DNA of 8,589 nucleotides from positions 1-8,589 of the forward strand of contig JAHDYN010000058.1 of NCBI GenBank assembly GCA_023383735.1, given 5' to 3'. This document shows, in pieces, positions 1-6,990 of the stretch (its first letter is position 1; each line of letters opens with the position of its first letter). A program made the position numbers and the translations under genes. Under the pieces are notes generated by a model that saw only the letters and a program-made list of their open reading frames with translations, was not told the origin of the DNA and made no database searches. The DNA is from Gammaproteobacteria bacterium. GTDB taxonomy: Bacteria; Pseudomonadota; Gammaproteobacteria; Steroidobacterales; GCA-2729495.

Positions 1-17
1 CGGCTGGCTGGCCGTGC

Positions 18-1244
18 TCATGTTTCGACGGGCGGTTTCGGACGCTCTGGCCGCTTGATCGTCAAGGCATAGAGGCTGACGAGTCCCATCACCACCGCGC
101 CGATGATCATCGGTGCCTTGTGGCCAAGCTGCGTGTAGATCTGTGTTCCCACGAGCGGCCCGAGAATCGCACCGAGTGTCGTGCCGGCACCGAGGAAGCC
201 GGCAGCCGCGCCCTGTTCCCAGGGCTGCAGCAGCAGGCTGGCGCTGCCGTTCACGCCGGGGTTGGCGCAGGCAAAGGACAGGCCGAGCACGGCAAAGCCC
301 ACCGCCATGATGACCGGGCTGGGCGCCAGCACGATGATGAGCAGCGCGACGACGAATAGCGGGCCCATCACCCGCAGCAGGATATGCGGCTTGATCTTGA
401 AGAACTGGAATACGCCCACCTGCATCACCACGATCATCGAGGCCATGCTGACCAGCATGATGCTCGCGGTGCGCACCAGCGCCTTCGCATCGTGAATGCC
501 GAACTCGTCCTGCAGGTAGAAGCTGAGGATGAGCTGCAGCCCCATGAAGGTGATGAAGAAGCAGAACCAGATGATGATGAAGGGCCGCAGGCGCGGATCC
601 GAGAGCTTCAGCGAGATGCGTGGCTTGCTGCTGATGTGGCGGTTGGTCTCCGGCAGCATGATGTAGCTGAACACCGCGCCGAACAGGCCGATCATCGCGG
701 CCGTATACATCGGCACGAGTTCACCGAAGAAAGCCAGTGCGGCAGCGAGCACCGGACCGAGCACCGAACCGAGTCCGTTGGCGCCGCCGATGACCGCCAT
801 GCCCTGGCCGCGGTGCTGTACGTCGGTGATATCCACCATGTAGGCGGTCGAGGCCGGATAGATGGCGGAGGCGACCAGGCCGTAGCAGGCGCGGGCGCAG
901 GCAAAGAGGATCAGCAGGCTCATGCCGGTCATGATGCCGCTCAGGCCAAGCTGCATGATGAGGGCCACGGTCAGCGTGCCGACAGCGGCGCCCACCACGC
1001 CGGTGATGAACACCGGCTTGCGGCCGTGCGTGTCGCTGCGCTTGCCCCAGAAGGGTGCGCCGAAGACCAGCGGCAGGTTGGCGAGCGTCAGTGCGATGCC
1101 GAAACTCTGCGGATCCCAGCCGACCCGGCGCACCAGCGGCGCGATGATCACGAAGGTCAGCGATTGTCCGATCGCGAACAGCATCACGCCAAAGCCGAGC
1201 AACAACCGGGCCTTCAGCGGGCCCGCGCCTGGTGTATCCGTCAT
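18..1244 (-). CDS. Major facilitator superfamily transporter, 12 TM (DHA1-like)
   Basis: This is a 408-aa inner-membrane secondary transporter, probably driven by the proton gradient; the substrate is not readable from sequence. It is a chain of hydrophobic helices throughout, the usual length for a 12-TM MFS protein. MFS motif A in loop 2-3 is clear at residues 67-77 (GKRSDTHGRKP). A motif C-like Gly/Pro-rich helix 5 (GANGLGSVLGPV, 154-165) is typical of drug/metabolite antiporters of the DHA1 type. A matching Gly-rich stretch (GAGTTLGAILGP, 352-363) occurs in the second half. The ATG at 1244 is preceded by a GGGA Shine-Dalgarno-like element (1252-1255) with 7 nt spacing. It starts 26 nt after the stop of the PQQ dehydrogenase gene on the same strand, so it is probably the last gene of the glucan synthase operon. 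Export or uptake of a sugar, sugar acid or drug are all possible. Family is certain, substrate unknown. Confidence 0.93.
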   Translation of the reverse strand: MTDTPGAGPLKARLLLGFGVMLFAIGQSLTFVIIAPLVRRVGWDPQSFGIALTLANLPLVFGAPFWGKRSDTHGRKPVFITGVVGAAVGTLTVALIMQLGLSGIMTGMSLLILFACARACYGLVASAIYPASTAYMVDITDVQHRGQGMAVIGGANGLGSVLGPVLAAALAFFGELVPMYTAAMIGLFGAVFSYIMLPETNRHISSKPRISLKLSDPRLRPFIIIWFCFFITFMGLQLILSFYLQDEFGIHDAKALVRTASIMLVSMASMIVVMQVGVFQFFKIKPHILLRVMGPLFVVALLIIVLAPSPVIMAVGFAVLGLSFACANPGVNGSASLLLQPWEQGAAAGFLGAGTTLGAILGPLVGTQIYTQLGHKAPMIIGAVVMGLVSLYALTIKRPERPKPPVET

Positions 1245-1270
1245 GTATTCGTCCCGGGTGTGTGGTCTGT

Positions 1271-3310
1271 TTACTGGAGTCGCGCTGCAGGCAGTGCAAA
1301 GGCCGTGATCTGGTCGCCCGCTTTCTGATAGACAAAGGCATGGCCACCCGAGGCAACCACCACGAACTGCCGCCCGCCGATCTCGTAACTCATGGGTACG
1401 GCAAAGGCACCGGTCGGCAGGGTAGCACTCCAGAGCTCCCTGCCGTTGCGGATGTCGAAGGCGCGCAGCCGGTCATCGCCGGTTGCGCCGATGAAAACCA
1501 GTCCCCCGGCGGTCAGCATCGGGCCGCCGAAGGTCGGCGTGCCCCACTTGAGTGGCAGCGGCAGCGAATACGGGGCAGCCATCGGTGGCGGCAGCGTGTG
1601 GTCCCAGACGCCGAGCGTACCGCGCCAGAGGATCTCGCCCTGCTGCAGGTCGACAGCCACCAGTTCCGCATAGGGTGGCGCGGTACACGGCATCTGGTTG
1701 AGCGGCGAGAGCAGCGCTGACTGCTTTATGGCATAGGGCGTACCGAGCATCTGCGCCGGTGCGCCCATCATGTTTTCCTGCATGCTCTTGTGGACTTCGT
1801 TGTCGTCTGTTGCCGGCAGCAGTTGCGCGTAGTGCGCGAGGCGCAGCACGTTGGTGACCAGGACCTTCGAGTCGGGGTCGACGGTAACGCCGCCCCAGTT
1901 CACGCCGCCGGCGGTGGAGGGCACGACGATCGTGCCTTCGAGTGAGGGTGGCGTGAAGATCTTTCCGTAGCGCTTGTTGCCATAGGCCTTCACGCAGGCA
2001 TTGCGTTCCCAGGGCGTCATGCCCCAGAAATCCTCCGCCCGGAATTCATGCGGGACGAGCGGAGGCGGCTTGACCGGAAAGGGCTGGGTGGGGGAGAGGG
2101 CTTCGCCCGGCACGCCGCCCTGGGGGACGGGCCGTTCCTCGATCGGGAAAAACGGCTCGCCGGTATCCCGGTTGAAGATGTACAGCATGCCGGTCTTGGT
2201 GGCCTGGATCACCGCCGGGAACGGCTTGCCGTCCTTGCTGAGATCGACCAGCGTCGGCTGGGCCGCGTTGTCGTAATCCCAAACATCGTGATGCACGGTC
2301 TGGAAGTGCCACGCGACTTCGCCGGTCGTGCCGCGCAGCGCGACGATGGAGCTGGCATAGCGGTTGTCGCCCGGGCGGGTGCCGCCGTAGAAGTCGGGCG
2401 ACGGGCTCGACGTGGGCATGAACACGAGGTCGCGTTCCGCGTCGGCGCTCATCAGGCCCCAGACGTTGCCGGCACCGGTATCGCGCGCCGCCGCCTCGCT
2501 CCAGCCGGCATAAGCCGGATCCGCTGCGCTCCGCGGTATCGGGTCGAAACGCCAGCGCGGTGCACCGCTGCGCGCATCGAAGGCGCGCACCGCGCCGTTT
2601 GGCGCATTGGCGCGATGGAAGTCGCGCACCGAGGTGCCGAGCACTACCACATCGTTGATGACCAGTGGCGGGCCGGAAAACTTCACCTCGCCGATGGCTG
2701 CCGGCGGGTGAGCGGCGAGGACCCCGGCTTCCAGTGCAACCGTGCCCCCTTCGCCAAAGCCCGGACAGGGTTTGCCACTCGGTGCATCCAGCGCGATCAG
2801 GCGCAGGTCATGCGTGGCGACGAAGACGCGCTGGCTGCAGATGGCCGGCGGCGTTTCGCTGCGCTCTGCCCAGTAGGCGACGCCGCGACAGTTGGTGAAG
2901 CCGGGGCTCTTTCGCCCTTCCGGGTCGGCAGGGGTGCCATAGCCGCCGACGCGGGTATCCGGTTCATGGACCCAGCGCTCCGTGCCGGTGGCCGGATCGA
3001 GGGCGATCACCCGGCCAAAGGGCGTGCAGATCATCAGGTGCCCGCCGGCTGCAGCAGGCAGCAGGATCGGATTGACCTGCACCTTGGCCCACTTGCTCTG
3101 CAGTTCCGGGCGGCGGGCGAGTTCGCCCGTGCTGTATTGCCAGGCGACTTCCAGCTGACCGACGTTGGCGGCGTTGATCTGGTTGAGCGGCGAGTATTTC
3201 TGGCCGCCGGCATCACCCCCGTAGTACAGCCACTGCTCGGCTTGCCCGGCCACCGGCCAGGTCGTGGCCAGCAGGGTGACCAGGGGAAGAATGCGGCGGA
3301 CAGAAACCAT
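1271..3310 (-). CDS. Periplasmic PQQ-dependent dehydrogenase, glucose dehydrogenase (Gcd)-like, no membrane anchor domain
   Basis: Quinoprotein dehydrogenase of the eight-bladed propeller family, 679 aa from the chosen start. The family oxidises sugars or alcohols in the periplasm and passes electrons to ubiquinone or a cytochrome. Residues 1-24 form a signal peptide (basic VRR, hydrophobic core, small residues ending GQA before EQW). The mature part opens with the family hallmark WLYYGGDAGGQKYSPLNQI (27-45). It contains PDFYGG (305-310), RPGDNRY (312-318), TVHHDVWDYD (338-347, a strong Gcd signature), IFTPPS (451-456), GGVNWGG (468-474) and repeated blade motifs of the type AxDxxTGxxxW. The five N-terminal membrane helices of E. 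coli Gcd are absent, as is any cytochrome c CxxCH. An upstream in-frame ATG at 3415 would add 35 residues, overlap the preceding gene and bury the signal peptide, so the ATG at 3310 is preferred. The gene lies 61 nt after the glucan synthase gene and 26 nt before the transporter gene. Glucose is the default substrate guess; quinate, glycerol or another polyol is possible. Confidence 0.92.
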   Translation of the reverse strand: MVSVRRILPLVTLLATTWPVAGQAEQWLYYGGDAGGQKYSPLNQINAANVGQLEVAWQYSTGELARRPELQSKWAKVQVNPILLPAAAGGHLMICTPFGRVIALDPATGTERWVHEPDTRVGGYGTPADPEGRKSPGFTNCRGVAYWAERSETPPAICSQRVFVATHDLRLIALDAPSGKPCPGFGEGGTVALEAGVLAAHPPAAIGEVKFSGPPLVINDVVVLGTSVRDFHRANAPNGAVRAFDARSGAPRWRFDPIPRSAADPAYAGWSEAAARDTGAGNVWGLMSADAERDLVFMPTSSPSPDFYGGTRPGDNRYASSIVALRGTTGEVAWHFQTVHHDVWDYDNAAQPTLVDLSKDGKPFPAVIQATKTGMLYIFNRDTGEPFFPIEERPVPQGGVPGEALSPTQPFPVKPPPLVPHEFRAEDFWGMTPWERNACVKAYGNKRYGKIFTPPSLEGTIVVPSTAGGVNWGGVTVDPDSKVLVTNVLRLAHYAQLLPATDDNEVHKSMQENMMGAPAQMLGTPYAIKQSALLSPLNQMPCTAPPYAELVAVDLQQGEILWRGTLGVWDHTLPPPMAAPYSLPLPLKWGTPTFGGPMLTAGGLVFIGATGDDRLRAFDIRNGRELWSATLPTGAFAVPMSYEIGGRQFVVVASGGHAFVYQKAGDQITAFALPAARLQ

Positions 3311-3371
3311 GCGGTGATTCCGGAGCGAAGGTATCGGGAGCAGCGATGGTAGCCGCCACAGGCTTTTGCGC

Positions 3372-6020
3372 CTAGTCAGGGCGGCCGGCAGCCTCGCCGT
3401 AGTCGCCGCCGGCAATCGGTACCTGATGGCGGGTCGGTTGCGGTGTGCCGATGAGCCGTGCTGGCAGGGGCAGGGCGCTGACCAGCGACATGATGATGGC
3501 TGCCAGATACGGTACGGTCTGGACGAGCAGCACCAGGATCCAGATCGACAGGTCCGGGCTGCCCATCAGCTCGATCGAGCTGACGCCCCAGGCGGCCAGC
3601 AGCAGGGCGATGGTCATCAGCCACTCCTCGCGGGCCGACGACAGGGCGGTCAGCAGGGCATGCCGCCGGGCCTGTTTGGGCGTGCGGAAGAAGGGCTTGT
3701 CGCGGGTGACCATGCCGGACAGTATCGCCACGCCGACGGTATGCGACAGGCCGAGTCCGGCCAGTGCGGCGGCCGCGATCTGGCGTGGGCCTGCGCCGAC
3801 GCAGCTGCGGTACAGGTCGATGAGTTTTGCGGCCTTGAAGGCGAACAGCGACAGCGGCAGCACGGAGAAGATCAGCAGCGGCGGGTCGATCACGCGGGGC
3901 GCGAGGATCATGCCGATCGACCAGGCGATGGCCGCGAAGTTGAACAGCAGGTTGCAGCCGTCAGCCACCCACGGCAGCCAGCCGGCTAGGAAGTGATAAC
4001 GCTGGCCGGTCGTCAGCGACGGGTTTTTCCAGCTGAACAGCACGCCGGCGTGCCGGCGCAGGATCTGCATGGCCCCGTAGGCCCAGCGGAAACGCTGCTT
4101 GCGGAAATCGTCGAAGGTGTCCGGCATCAGTCCGCGACCATAAGAGCGCGGGCTGTAGCTGGCCCGCCAGCCCTGCTCGAACAGGCGCAGACCGAGTTCG
4201 GCATCTTCGGTAATGCACCACTCGCTCCAGCCGCCGGCGGATTCGAGCGCGGTGCGGCGGATCAGCGTCATCGTGCCGTGCTGGATGATGGCGTTGCGTT
4301 CGTTGCGCGTGACCATGCCGATATGAAAGAAACCGGCGTACTCGGCATAACAGCTGGCCTTGAAGGCCGTCTCGCTGGCGTCGCGATAATCCTGCGGCGC
4401 CTGGGCGATGGCCAGTGCGGGGTCGGCGAAAGCCGGCAGCATGTCGCGCAGCCACTCCGGCTTCACCACGTAGTCGCTGTCGATGACGGCAATGATCCGG
4501 GCAGCCGGGTCGGTGTGCCGGAGTGCGAAGTTCAGCGCGCCGGCCTTGAAGCCGGCCAGCGGTGAAACATGGAAGAACCGGAAACGTGCGCCGAGCGCCG
4601 CGCAGTGCGCCTGCACCGGTTTCCAGACGGCCTCGTCGCGGGTGTTGTTGTCGATCACCAGCACCTCGAAGTCCGGCCAGTCGAGCCTGGCGAGCGCATC
4701 GAGCGTTTCGATCACCATCGCCGGTGGTTCGTTGTAGCAGGGCACATGCACCGAAACCATGATGCCCTCGTGCGACTCTCCGGCGTCGTGCGTGGCCGGT
4801 CCGGCCAGCTGTCGCCGCGCGGTGGCCCATTGCGCCTCGGCCCATTCATGCGCTTCGGCGAGCAGCACGGCGAGCACACCGATGGTACCGATGAGCAGCA
4901 GGATGCCGACCAGCACGGTGGTGACCGTCATGTACTGCTGTGAATACTCGTAGAGAACCCACACCACGGCAGTTGCAGTTGCATAGGCAACCACCGCCAG
5001 GAAGCTGCGTCCGGAGTTGGCCAGCCGGCGACCATCGAGCAGGAAGACGGTGAGCATGAGCAGGGCGAGCGCCACCGCCACGGCCGCGAGGGTGCGCCAC
5101 TCCGGTATGCGCACGATCGGGGCCTTGAAGGCGAACTTGGCCTCGCGATTCACGTCCCAGACGCCCCAGTAGGCACCGACAGAGCCTTCGCTCTGGGCCT
5201 TCCAGGGCTGGTCGAAGGCTTCCATGAGGTAGTAGACGTAGCCCTGTTCCCGGGCATTGGCCAGGAAACGGCGCAGGAACATCGCCTCGTTGGCTTCCGA
5301 GGCAACAGCCGATTCACGCGTGCGGCCGTTGCTGGGCCAGCCGACCTCGGCGAGGACGATCGTCTTGCCCGGGAAGGCCTTTTCGAGTTGCGCGACCTTC
5401 TCATCGATATAAGCGATGGAGTCCTCTGCCGACACGCCTTCCCAGTAGGGCAGCATGTGCACGGCGAGGTAGTCGACGTGTTCGGCAAGCTCGGGATGCC
5501 GTAGCCAGACATGCCAGGGTTCGGCGGTGCTGACCGGCTGCTTGACGGCCGTTCGCACCCGGTCCAGGTAGGCGGTGAGCGCGGAGAGCGGAATGTCACC
5601 GCGCAGGATGACCTCGTTGCCGACGATCAGGCGGATGACGTTGTCGTGCTGGCGCGCGAGCCGGATCGCGCGCTCGATCTCCGTGGCATTGTGCGCAAAA
5701 CGCGCATCGATCCATGCGCCCAGCGCCACCTTGATCTGGTGTTTTTGCGCCAGCTTCGGCACTTCACCGAGCGTGCCGTCCGTCGTGTAGGTGCGGATGG
5801 ACCGTGTGCGGTCCTTGAGCAGCAGCAGGTCGCTTTCGATCTGTTCGACGCCGGGGAACTCGCCGGCCACCGCATCCTGATCGGCGTGATAGGGCGAGAA
5901 GGCAAAGCCCTGGATGCGCTGCGGCCACTTCGGTTCCGGCACCGGCTGGTTGGCCATTGCCCACAGGGTGACGGTGACGGCGCCAAAGGCGGCCGCAATC
6001 AGCAGGGCTGGCATTCGCAT
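3372..6020 (-). CDS. ndvB: NdvB-like beta-glucan synthase: GH17 domain fused to family-2 glycosyltransferase
   Basis: An 882-aa inner-membrane protein matching P. aeruginosa NdvB in layout and length. That family makes cyclic or periplasmic beta-1,3-glucans linked to biofilm antibiotic tolerance. A signal anchor (residues 5-22) leads to a periplasmic GH17 domain (about 33-300), with the probable acid/base Glu136 in GNEV and nucleophile Glu225 in AEVGWPS. Three helices follow (about 308-328, 338-357, 365-389). A cytoplasmic processive GT2 domain (about 420-650) has VSVHVPCYNEP (422-432), Asp457, the DSD motif 514-516, TED 604-606 and QRFRW 642-646. Several membrane helices follow up to about residue 850. 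All hallmark catalytic residues are present, so it should be active. GH17 domains of this type act as transglycosylases that remodel beta-1,3 chains, so chain synthesis and rearrangement are coupled in one protein. The ATG at 6020 (alternative at 6014) has only a weak Shine-Dalgarno. First gene of a probable three-gene operon. The family is secure; the glucan linkage is inferred. Confidence 0.93.
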   Translation of the reverse strand: MRMPALLIAAAFGAVTVTLWAMANQPVPEPKWPQRIQGFAFSPYHADQDAVAGEFPGVEQIESDLLLLKDRTRSIRTYTTDGTLGEVPKLAQKHQIKVALGAWIDARFAHNATEIERAIRLARQHDNVIRLIVGNEVILRGDIPLSALTAYLDRVRTAVKQPVSTAEPWHVWLRHPELAEHVDYLAVHMLPYWEGVSAEDSIAYIDEKVAQLEKAFPGKTIVLAEVGWPSNGRTRESAVASEANEAMFLRRFLANAREQGYVYYLMEAFDQPWKAQSEGSVGAYWGVWDVNREAKFAFKAPIVRIPEWRTLAAVAVALALLMLTVFLLDGRRLANSGRSFLAVVAYATATAVVWVLYEYSQQYMTVTTVLVGILLLIGTIGVLAVLLAEAHEWAEAQWATARRQLAGPATHDAGESHEGIMVSVHVPCYNEPPAMVIETLDALARLDWPDFEVLVIDNNTRDEAVWKPVQAHCAALGARFRFFHVSPLAGFKAGALNFALRHTDPAARIIAVIDSDYVVKPEWLRDMLPAFADPALAIAQAPQDYRDASETAFKASCYAEYAGFFHIGMVTRNERNAIIQHGTMTLIRRTALESAGGWSEWCITEDAELGLRLFEQGWRASYSPRSYGRGLMPDTFDDFRKQRFRWAYGAMQILRRHAGVLFSWKNPSLTTGQRYHFLAGWLPWVADGCNLLFNFAAIAWSIGMILAPRVIDPPLLIFSVLPLSLFAFKAAKLIDLYRSCVGAGPRQIAAAALAGLGLSHTVGVAILSGMVTRDKPFFRTPKQARRHALLTALSSAREEWLMTIALLLAAWGVSSIELMGSPDLSIWILVLLVQTVPYLAAIIMSLVSALPLPARLIGTPQPTRHQVPIAGGDYGEAAGRPD

Positions 6021-6074
6021 GGGTGTGTTCTTGTCCGCTACCGGAGTCGGGAGCCGCTGGTGTGGTCGGCGCGC

Positions 6075-6105
6075 ATTCTACTCCCGGAGCGGGGGTGAAA
6101 TCACC
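6075..6105 (-). promoter_or_regulatory. Candidate promoter and operator-like palindrome ahead of the glucan synthase operon
   Basis: On the minus strand TAGAAT (6080 down to 6075) matches the -10 consensus at 5 of 6 positions and lies about 55 nt before the ATG at 6020. No good -35 is found at 16-18 bp. Instead, the perfect inverted repeat GGTGA-AA-TCACC (6094-6105) occupies the expected -35 region, as an activator or repressor site might. Both elements sit in the 151-bp divergent gap between the operon and the SDR gene, so a protein bound there could affect both directions. On the plus strand only a weak CACAAT (6135-6140) is seen as a possible -10 for the SDR gene. The call rests on pattern matching only. 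Confidence 0.35.
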
Positions 6106-6158
6106 GGCAGGGTGCAGGAGATTTTCGGCACGGGCACAATCACGCTTCCTGGCATTCC

Positions 6159-6165
6159 GAGGGGG
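6159..6165 (+). promoter_or_regulatory. Ribosome binding site of the SDR gene
   Basis: GAGGGGG lies 6 nt before the ATG at 6172. It fixes this start against an upstream ATG in the same frame (5914) that would read through the divergent regulatory region and into the glucan synthase gene on the other strand. Confidence 0.75.
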
Positions 6166-6171
6166 CTTCGC

Positions 6172-6972
6172 ATGCATGTGGTGATAACCGGCAGTACCAA
6201 GGGGATCGGCCTGGGGCTGGCCCGCGAGTTCCTGAAGCGGGGCCATGAGGTGGTGGTTTCCAGTCGCGGCTCTGCGGCAGTGGAAAAGGCCCTGGCGGGC
6301 CTGCGGGCGGAGTTCCCGGGGCGGAAAATCGTCGGCAAGGTCTGCGATGTGGCCAACTACGCGCAGGTGCAGGGGTTGTGGGATGCGGCGGTCGCCGGCC
6401 TCGGCAGCGTGGACATCTGGGTGAACAACGCCGGCCGCGACGGCATCAAGGTGCCGTTCTTCATGATGCCGCCGGACGACTACGCCAAAACCATCAATAC
6501 CAATGTCATCGGGCTCATGAACTGCAACCGGGTGGCGATTCCGGCCATGTACCAGCAGGGCAGCGGCATGATCTGGAACATGGAGGGTTTTGGCAGCAAC
6601 GGCTCCGTGCGCCCGACCCTCTCGGTATACGGAAGCTCCAAGTACGCGGTCGCCTATTTCACCAAGGCGCTGGCAAAGGAGCTGGGCAAGTCGCCGGTCA
6701 GCGTCGGCTATCTGAGTCCCGGCATCGTCGTGACCGACCTGCTCGTGCCACCGCCCGAACAGCGCAACGAGAACTGGGAGCGCTCAAAGAAGATCCTCAA
6801 CATCCTGGCGGACACGGTCGAGACGGTGACGCCTTTCCTGGTGGCCGGGATGCTCGCCAACCACGGCAGGAATGGCGCGGCAGTCCGCTGGCTGACCAAC
6901 GGCAAGGTGCGTGCCCGGTTCCTCATGAGCATCTTTCGCCGGCGGGACCTGTTCGGCCCGCTCGGCCTCTGA
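6172..6972 (+). CDS. Short-chain dehydrogenase/reductase, chlorophyll(ide) b reductase (NOL/NYC1)-like
   Basis: A 266-aa NAD(P)-dependent oxidoreductase, probably cytoplasmic. The Rossmann signature TGSTKGIG is at residues 6-13, DV at 59-60, NNAG at 85-88 and the catalytic pair YxxxK at Tyr153/Lys157 (YGSSK), followed by LSPGIVVTDLL (181-191). Ser28/Ser31-Arg32 after beta-2 suggests NADPH preference (inference). The stretch WNMEGFGSNGS before the active Tyr and the SPGxVxTDLL segment resemble plant chlorophyll b reductases (from memory: FNMDGAGSGGS and SPGMVLTDLL). The likely catalytic Ser is Ser142, 11 residues before Tyr153 rather than the usual 13, with Gly/Phe where the common SDR Ser lies. 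The ATG at 6172 has a strong Shine-Dalgarno GAGGGGG at 6159-6165; the frame is open further upstream, but that part is regulatory DNA. Divergent from the glucan operon and convergent with the TonB-domain gene. No chlorophyll genes are nearby, so the substrate is unknown. Confidence 0.92.
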   Translation: MHVVITGSTKGIGLGLAREFLKRGHEVVVSSRGSAAVEKALAGLRAEFPGRKIVGKVCDVANYAQVQGLWDAAVAGLGSVDIWVNNAGRDGIKVPFFMMPPDDYAKTINTNVIGLMNCNRVAIPAMYQQGSGMIWNMEGFGSNGSVRPTLSVYGSSKYAVAYFTKALAKELGKSPVSVGYLSPGIVVTDLLVPPPEQRNENWERSKKILNILADTVETVTPFLVAGMLANHGRNGAAVRWLTNGKVRARFLMSIFRRRDLFGPLGL

Positions 6973-6990
6973 GGGCAGGGCGGTCCTCAG
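6969..6990. terminator. Inverted repeat spanning both convergent stop codons
   Basis: CTGAGG (6969-6974) and CCTCAG (6985-6990) form a perfect 6-bp inverted repeat. In the plus-strand RNA the stem can extend by a G-U and a C-G pair, giving 8 bp around a 6-nt loop. The SDR stop (TGA, 6970-6972) lies in one arm and the stop of the TonB-domain gene (TCA on the plus strand, 6987-6989) in the other. The genes are only 14 nt apart. No T tract follows on either side, so it is not a classic intrinsic terminator; it may slow polymerase or protect 3' ends. Confidence 0.35.

Noticed and set aside
384..1328. A 314-aa open frame on the plus strand, antisense to the transporter gene
   Set aside because: The product is extremely rich in His, Arg, Glu, Ala and Gln, with no family features; the minus strand encodes a clear 12-TM transporter.
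2048..3352. A 434-aa open frame on the plus strand, antisense to the PQQ dehydrogenase gene
   Set aside because: It is an artefact of high GC: the composition is Arg/Ala/Gly/His-rich with no recognisable domain, while the opposite strand encodes a clear quinoprotein over the whole span.
3311..3415. A longer N-terminus for the PQQ dehydrogenase from the ATG at 3415
   Set aside because: It would overlap the glucan synthase gene and place 35 basic residues before the signal peptide; the ATG at 3310 gives a standard exported protein.
3372..6020. Cellulose synthase (BcsA) as the identity of the glycosyltransferase
   Set aside because: The GT2 motifs are shared, but there is no C-terminal PilZ domain, and the N-terminal GH17 domain with GNEV and AEVGWPS points to the NdvB type.
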